DNA of 64,000 bases from Cytidiella melzeri (lineage: Eukaryota; Basidiomycota; Agaricomycetes; Polyporales; Irpicaceae): NCBI GenBank assembly GCA_022592445.1, contig JABYQR010000066.1, positions 93,563-157,562 on the forward strand, in the 5' to 3' direction. The position numbers and the translations under genes are program-made. The notes below the pieces were generated by a model. That model ran no database searches and was not told where the DNA came from. It saw nothing but the letters and a program-made list of their open reading frames with translations. Positions 58,762 to 64,000 of the stretch are shown here, in pieces. Position 1 is the first letter of the stretch, and every line of letters starts with the position of its first letter.

Positions 58762-58790
58762 CTCGAGAGGCGGTTTCAAGTTTTCCGACA
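58762..58790 (-). repeat. Right terminal inverted repeat of the Plavaka element
   Basis: 29 bp; on the minus strand it starts TGTCGGA like the left end. Confidence 0.8.
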
Positions 58791-59012
58791 TCGGTTGGAA
58801 ATGATTTGCAAAGGTAACCCATGAAGGGTCCAGACTCTGTCGTAGAGTAGAGCTGCAAGATCCTTTGCCGAGAACTTGTTTACAATAGGGAAGAAGTGCG
58901 CCCTTTTAGTAAGGCAGTCTACAACTACGCAGATAGCATTGAAGCCATCAGACTCCGGTAACTGAGTAATCAAGTCAACAGTCATGATATCCAATGGTTT
59001 GGCCGGAACCGG
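58791..59012 (-). pseudogene. Gypsy integrase catalytic core, fragment
   Basis: Reads LDIMTVDLITQLPESDGF and later GLPLQIIS on the minus strand: the first catalytic Asp region of a gypsy integrase. It should continue with a second Asp and a Glu, but the sequence changes to the Plavaka terminal repeat after ISNR. The piece directly continues the integrase that ends at 60840 on the other side of the inserted 1.8-kb element. Confidence 0.8.
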
Positions 59013-60839
59013 TGAGACACTTAGTCACGCTTCAAACTAAGAACAACCTTAAAGACAACACAACCAACCACGAAGTGGCAATAGAAGTGTAAAGGTGTGG
59101 AAGCGCGGAAGTGTTAAAGTAATGTGAGGTGGTCTAAGAGTCCTAGTTTTACCTGTGCTAAAAGAGCGACAAGGTTTTTGTGATAAAGTTTATATGAAGG
59201 GAGCTAGACGGGCAACTACCACGCGTATCGCGGGTAAAAGGCAAGTCGGCGCGGTAAAAGCGAAGGAGTTATGGCGCGGCTCAAAGAGAACGCGCGGGAG
59301 ATGTCGCAACTTGTAGGAAAACGGCGCGCGGAGAGACGCAGAAGATAAACGCAGGCGCAATATGAATCTCGAACACAAAACGCGGTCGCTGGTGAAGATG
59401 AAGTAGTCGCTGTAAAACGCGGGCGCAGTGAAAGTGAACACAGTAAGCTCGACGCAGTGAAGGTGAAACGCAACGCAGTAACGCAGTAAAATAACGCAGT
59501 TAAAAAAGCAAACGCAGTATAACAAAGCCGAAAGGAAACGTAAGAGAAAGATAAACTAATGGCGCGCGGGTCGCAGCGGAAGGCTATGTGAGATCGCCGT
59601 CAATTGGACTCAGCAGACTGCGCGCGGGGCAGTAGTGTAGAACCACACCTTCCGAGCAGCGATGCGTATTACAGGCGAATGCGTGGCCAACAACGACGTT
59701 GGTAGAGCTGGTAAGATTGAACTGCACTAGTTCGCACTCGTGATCCTTGCCTTCAAAGTCTGGAGATAGCCAGCACTCTGGGGGCGGCCGCGCGGGCGAT
59801 TGCGGTCGAGCGGGACAAAAGGTCCTGTACGTAGGGGAATTGGGTGGTTGCTCTGAGTGTCGCAATAGGAGCAGTTATCGAGCGAGTCCGCGACAGAGGC
59901 GACGGACGACGCTGGCGAGGGTGATTTAGGAGTTAATCTCTCAGGGGAGACCGTAGGCGCTGCTGAGGGCTCTGGCGGCGGCGTGGGCGCGGGGATGATG
60001 GGATAACGGCGTAGAACCTCGCGCGGGCGCGGGCTGTAAGGGCAGCGACCGTTGGGTAAGTGGGGAACAGTGGGACAGCAACGGCAGACTCGAGGCGGGT
60101 TGTCGTTGTTAGGTGCAGCGGACATAAACGTGGAAGAGGTTGCAATGAGTCAACGCAGAAGAAGCTACAGCTATGGGCGCGACGAGACTCCCTCGACGCA
60201 AACGCAAAGCGTAAAGTGAACTCTGGAAACTGGGGTGGGGATTGATTGATTTTTACACAGTACAAACAACACCTTTATATATATTCTAAAGACCCTCTCA
60301 TAAACCTTTCCTTCTATGTCCTAAACCCAAACGCGAGAGCGAGGAAACGGGGTGGCAGAATACTTCCGTCTGCGGAGGCAAAATGCTCAGTGAGTCGACG
60401 CCCGGCGGGACACAGTGTTGGTCGACGCGGAGTAGCGACGCGCGCCCTTGCACTGAAGAGGCGCCAACCGTCGCGAGCAGGTGATGAGGTGCCATCCAAG
60501 AGTTGCACAGCGTGGCGTGATAGGAGTCTTCCTGAAACGGGGTTCGCGCGTCAAGTTTCTTCTACTGTTGGTCCGACCCGCGTCCGAAACTGTTGGTGGC
60601 TGTCCAGCCCATGCTCCGATGCAAAAGGGGCGTGTCTGTGAGTCAGAGTTTGGTGCGACTCCTCGGCCTCGGATGTTTCCAGCGCGTTGCTGCTCCTTGT
60701 CAAGTCCTCGGATCCTCGGCAAACTCCTCGTGCCCGTGACGCTGGGAAAGTGGAGGGACTTGCCGCTCAGGATGACGCGGCCGCGCAAATGGTGGGCTGC
60801 TGCCGGGTCTCCGCGCCTAGCCGATTTCCGGGCGTATCA
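59013..60839 (-). mobile_element. 1.8-kb TG...CA element, copy 2 (inside gypsy integrase)
   Basis: 1827 bp, near-identical in layout to 3665-5488 and in the same orientation. Flanked by the perfect duplication CCGG (59009-59012 and 60840-60843); removing the element and one CCGG restores the integrase reading PNPVPAKP. So this is a true insertion of a defined unit and fixes its ends at TGAGACAC...GTATCA (plus strand). Confidence 0.88.
59584..60125 (-). pseudogene. Cysteine-rich ORF of the 1.8-kb element, frameshifted copy
   Basis: The ORF starts at 60125 like that of copy 1. Its first 110 or so residues match copy 1 closely. Near 59795 a small length change in a GC-rich run moves the frame; the matching C-terminal part (CWLSPDFEGKDHECEL onward) continues in another frame to about 59590. 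The four C-terminal cysteines are still encoded there. Confidence 0.6.
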
Positions 60840-60843
60840 CCGG

Positions 60844-61557
60844 ATTAGGAATGAGTGGTCCATAAGGCTGTTGCGGACGAGTCTTCATCCGCTGACATGT
60901 GTCACAGCCTGTCACGTATTTCTTGACATCAGTGGTTAAACCTGGCCACCAGTAGTTTCTCGAGATCAGTTCGTACGTTTTCCATCTGCCAGGATGTCCG
61001 GCAGAAGGTAGATCGTGATGCATCTGGATGATTTGGCGTCTCAGATCTAATTTCTGATCTTTGGGGATGTAGACTTTTCCACGGTATAGGAGTAATCCGT
61101 TCTCAAAATTCCATTCCTCTAGTGATTTCTTGAACTCCCTAGGACCAGAGTTAAGTAACTGCTGATAGTCCTTGGTAACTTCGTCGTTCATGAGTGCTTC
61201 CTTGACCCGTCTTAGGATTTCATCGTTGATAGGCGAGTCATGAGAGTTTTCGATAGCAGAGATGGCAAAAAACTCGGGTTTAAGGAGAATTTTGTCCTCG
61301 TTATCGGAATTTACCCCCTCTTCATGATCTGGCCTCCTGGACAGAGGATCTGCGGTAAGCATGGTCTTTCCGGGTTTGTGCCGGAGCACAAAATTAAATC
61401 GCGTGAGGTATAACGCCCATCGCGCTTGTCTCCGAGTCAGCTTCTGGGCATTCCTGAAATATGTCAGGTTTTGGTGATCCGACCATATTTCTACGGTAAT
61501 CGGATGTCCCTCCAGATGTTGACGATACTCTTCCAGGGCGCGGATAATAGCCAACAA
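60844..61557 (-). pseudogene. Gypsy RNase H and integrase zinc-binding region
   Basis: The frame begins MLAIIRALEEYRQHL and holds the C-terminal part of RNase H (IWSDHQNLTYF, a typical gypsy motif) with ADPLSRR at its end. Then follows the integrase HHCC zinc domain (MHHDLPSAGHPGRWKT and GCDTCQRMK). The upstream RNase H part is frame-shifted relative to the reverse transcriptase. Confidence 0.85.
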
Positions 61558-61716
61558 CTCTTTATCGTATATCTCATAATTACGTTCATGGACGTTGAGT
61601 TGATTTAGAGTAGAAGGCTACTGGGATGCCACAGCTTGTCAGCTGGGTCCAGTTGTGATAGTACCGCTCCTGTAGCAAAGTCGCTAGCGTCTGTTTCCAG
61701 ACGGAAAGGGTTTTCG

Positions 61717-62724
61717 TCATCTGGTATCCTCAGAATGGGTGCTGGACGTAAAAGCCTGTTTCAGACTTTTGGAAGGCCTGTTCCTGAGCATCTTTCCAGA
61801 TCCAGGTTGGTCCTTCTTTGTAAGAATAGTGAGCGGTTTCGCATGTTTAGCAAAGTCCTTGATGAAACGCCGATAGAAGTTGGCGAAGCCTAAGAAGGCT
61901 TGGACTTGCTTAACCTTTTCAGGTCGCGGCCACTCAGTAACTCCGGTGAGTTTGGCTGGATCCATCTCGATATGTCCGTGAGAAATGATCATGCCTAGGT
62001 ACTCAATGCGATCTTTTTCAAAAAAGCATTTTTCCGGTTTGGCAAATAGATCGTTCTCGCGTAGACGCTTGAGCACTTCCTGTGTGATGCGACGGTTTTC
62101 CTTCTTGTCTTCAGTGAAGATGAGGATGTCGTCGAGATACACCATGACATGTCCTTCTAAGATCAAATCACTCAGAATTTCATTCATCATGGCTTGGAAC
62201 GTTGCAGGTGCGTTGCTGAAACCGAAATACATCACCTTGGCTTCGAAAAGACCACGGTGTGTGATGAACGCCGTCTTCCATTCGTCACCCTTTCGGATGC
62301 GAACGTTATTGTATCCCCATCTAAGATCAATCTTTGAGAAGACCTTAGCCTTGCTTAACGAATTGATTAAATCGTTGATGCGAGGTATGGGGTACCGGTT
62401 TTTCACCGTGATGTCGTTCAGTTTTCGGTAGTCTTGCACAAGGCGCAACGAGCCATCTTTCTTCTTGACGAAGAACACAGGTGCTGCAATCGGACTTTTC
62501 GATTTGCGGATGTAACCTTTTCGGAGTTCCTCTTCGATCCATTGATCTAGAGAATTCTTTTCCATTGGAGACAGCGGGTATAGTTTAGCCGCTTTGGGAA
62601 GGGAGGCACCTTCCTCAAATTCGATCGTGTGATCGTACGGTTTGCGTAACGGCATGCGCTCTGATTTTTTCTTTGAAAAGACGTCACCAAATTCCCATAG
62701 ATATTTGGTACTAATGGCTTCCAA
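61717..62724 (-). pseudogene. Gypsy reverse transcriptase
   Basis: 335 codons. Conserved blocks: LRKPYDHTIEF, APVFFVKKKDGSLRLVQDYR, NRYPIPRI, KIDLRWGYNN, the fingers/palm motif FGFSNAPATFQ, the catalytic YLDDI (YxDD box), and FLGFANFYRRFI. The frame is lost after TKKD, where the usual WxW segment is shifted and ends in a stop. All catalytic aspartates are present. Confidence 0.9.
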
Positions 62725-63043
62725 TTGACGGATTCCTGTTCGTCAAAACCGTCTTCAAACCCTCATCTTCCTTTCCAGAAAGTTCAGCAATTATTTCCGC
62801 TATTTCTTGGTCTTCTGGATCGTCTAAGTCAATCCAGTGGATGTGAGGGTTGTCCGGGTCGACACTTCCTATTCCGTCCAGGTTGTCTGACACCGAACGT
62901 CCCTTAGGTAACTCAGTTCATCGATCTCTTCTTGAGTTACAGTGATGTTTTACGAGCTCTTGGGGCACAGAGTTCAGGACATCTGGTAAATCTCCACTCG
63001 CCATTTGCCCAATCTATCTCCGGATTGTGGCGGCGTAAGAAGG

Positions 63044-63292
63044 TCATCCGATAATCATTTGTTTACTACCAAGATCAGTAACGAGCATGTGTTGTCTTGC
63101 TCTGTGCGAACCTATTTCTAGGTATGCACGTACTGAGTGAGTGATTTGACCATCTTTATTGGGAGTACCGTCGACGTTGATGACGTTAAACGGTGATGCC
63201 AGTTGATTTGTTACCAGATTGTTACTTTCAACCACTGACTTACTGATGAACGTGGTTGTGGCTCCTGAATCTACCAGAGCTTCGACCTGCAC
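63044..63292 (-). pseudogene. Gypsy aspartic protease
   Basis: 82 codons with the retropepsin motif LVDSGATTTFIS and the C-terminal LGSKQMIIG. The next expected block (Y-MTFLRRHNPEIDW) follows in a shifted frame, so a one- or two-base change has broken the polyprotein here. Confidence 0.8.
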
Positions 63293-63349
63293 TTTCTTTC
63301 CGTATACCCAAATTGTAACCGGTAGAAAAAATGAATTCTTGAACGCGCT

Positions 63350-64000
63350 ACATTTTTGACAGTATCTACGTACAAAGATCGAGGGTATCAGGGCCTAAGC
63401 GTCATGTTCGCAGGGAGTCACATGACGCTTCGAAAAAATCCTTGCCCTTGGTCGGCTTTTCCCTTTACCCTTGTCAGGGACGGGTGAGGAGTCGAAGGTT
63501 CATCATCTTCGTTGGAACCTCCTCAATATGAGCCGCCAACTCTAGGCGCCGGTATTTACGTTTTTGTTTTAGACGACGAAGCCTTAGGGCCTCGGCCTCG
63601 CTGTCGTCCAGAGTCTCGCATCTGCTGCCCGAATCTTCTTGGCGCCGAAGACTTGCCATCCTTCTTCCATCCTTCTTCTTCGTCGGCTTCTTCTTAAGGC
63701 CGTTGAGGTTACATCGTCCGTATTATGTCCTTGGACTTGTGAATGTGACAGAACTTCTCCGACTTTTCAGTCGAGTTCACCTCCTTGCCTTTGCCCTTGT
63801 TCCGCTTCTCGTTCTTCTTCTTCTTTTGTCCGCAGCGTCCACCTCCATAGGAGTGGACGTATCCTTCCTTTCGCAAAGATCTGGCCCTGCGCTTTCTCCG
63901 GATAGACCTTCTTGTGAATGTGAGCAAGAGGTCGAGGAACTGGGCCAAGTAGTTGGAATTTGATTTTCATCTTTTCCGATCATGACCAGCCGCATGTCCT
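63350..64000 (-). pseudogene. Gypsy gag C-terminal remnant
   Basis: Pieces in different frames: TPMEVDAADKRRRR, KFCHIHKS and a basic Arg/Lys-rich tail. These resemble the end of gag in basidiomycete gypsy elements. No intact zinc knuckle is visible. Confidence 0.5.

Larger units (their letters stand above)
49755..58790 (-). mobile_element. Plavaka-type DNA transposon with two genes
   Basis: 29-bp terminal inverted repeats, starting TGTCGGA on each strand, lie at 49755-49783 and 58762-58790; 25 of 29 positions match. Subterminal copies of CTCTAGAG/CTAGATG-like motifs occur at both ends (50620-50720 and 58640-58700). Inside are the transposase (54455-58363) and a second gene (51428-53460), both on the minus strand, plus a solo LTR-A (49789-50548) that inserted later. 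Without the LTR and one target-site copy the element is about 8.3 kb. I see no clear target-site duplication: the left flank ends CAAC and the right flank begins TCGG. The right flank is gypsy integrase that stops at the boundary. Confidence 0.8.
58791..64000 (-). mobile_element. Decayed Ty3/gypsy retrotransposon, partial
   Basis: Minus-strand order is gag tail (about 63350-64000), protease (63044-63292), reverse transcriptase (61717-62724), RNase H, and integrase (to 58791), the usual gypsy order. It runs off the window at the gag end. At the integrase end it stops exactly at the Plavaka right repeat. The integrase is split by the 1.8-kb element (59013-60839). Several frameshifts and stops separate the domains, so the copy is dead. 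No LTR of its own is identifiable here. Confidence 0.85.

Noticed and set aside
58776..58790. Continuation of gypsy integrase after ISNR
   Set aside because: These bases belong to the Plavaka right terminal repeat; the apparent residues CRKT are not integrase.

Overview
The window is from a filamentous basidiomycete, most likely an Agaricomycete. The evidence is compact genes with many short GT-AG introns (mostly 48-70 bp), a class I hydrophobin, a Plavaka-type DNA transposon with intron-bearing genes, and copia, gypsy and other LTR elements. Exon structures below were derived by hand from splice signals, reading phase and family conservation. Where a joined gene is given, all exons sum to an uninterrupted frame unless stated.

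Layout. 1-5758 is transposon territory: tandem repeats, a broken multi-exon repeat gene, and a copia-type element with a gag and no pol (2412-5753), which is itself interrupted by a 1.8-kb element. 6516-8515 encodes ERO1 and 9101-10813 a membrane-anchored pepsin-like protease. 11100-20500 is a graveyard of LTR elements, including a solo LTR and a stack of insertions resolved by target-site duplications. 21441-37725 is a dense housekeeping block: CHD1 (+), a membrane protein (-), RNase H2 subunit B (-), TFIIH subunit Tfb4 (+), taspase 1 (-), an SNAPC3-like factor (+) and a mitochondrial PrpD-family dehydratase (+). 37726-42611 is gene-poor. 42612-43837 is a Zn2Cys6 transcription factor, 46330-48053 a probable Rec114 homologue, and 48476-48911 a small hydrophobin with only six cysteines. 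49755-58790 is a 9-kb Plavaka transposon with terminal inverted repeats, a degraded transposase gene, a second intact gene of unknown function and a solo LTR just inside its left end. 58791-64000 is a decayed gypsy element on the minus strand, broken by a second copy of the 1.8-kb element.

Functional threads. ERO1 and the protease belong to the secretory pathway. CHD1, Tfb4, SNAPC3 and RNase H2B act on chromatin, transcription and genome integrity; they are neighbours but nothing shows shared control beyond two short divergent promoters (30334-30691 and 33874-34089). The most unusual items are: (i) an LTR-like fragment with two tandem 49-bp copies that differ only by exact removal of a 51-bp GT-AG intron; (ii) the two-gene Plavaka element; (iii) a hydrophobin that has lost both cysteines of one disulfide; (iv) the 1.8-kb TG...CA element with its own cysteine-rich ORF.
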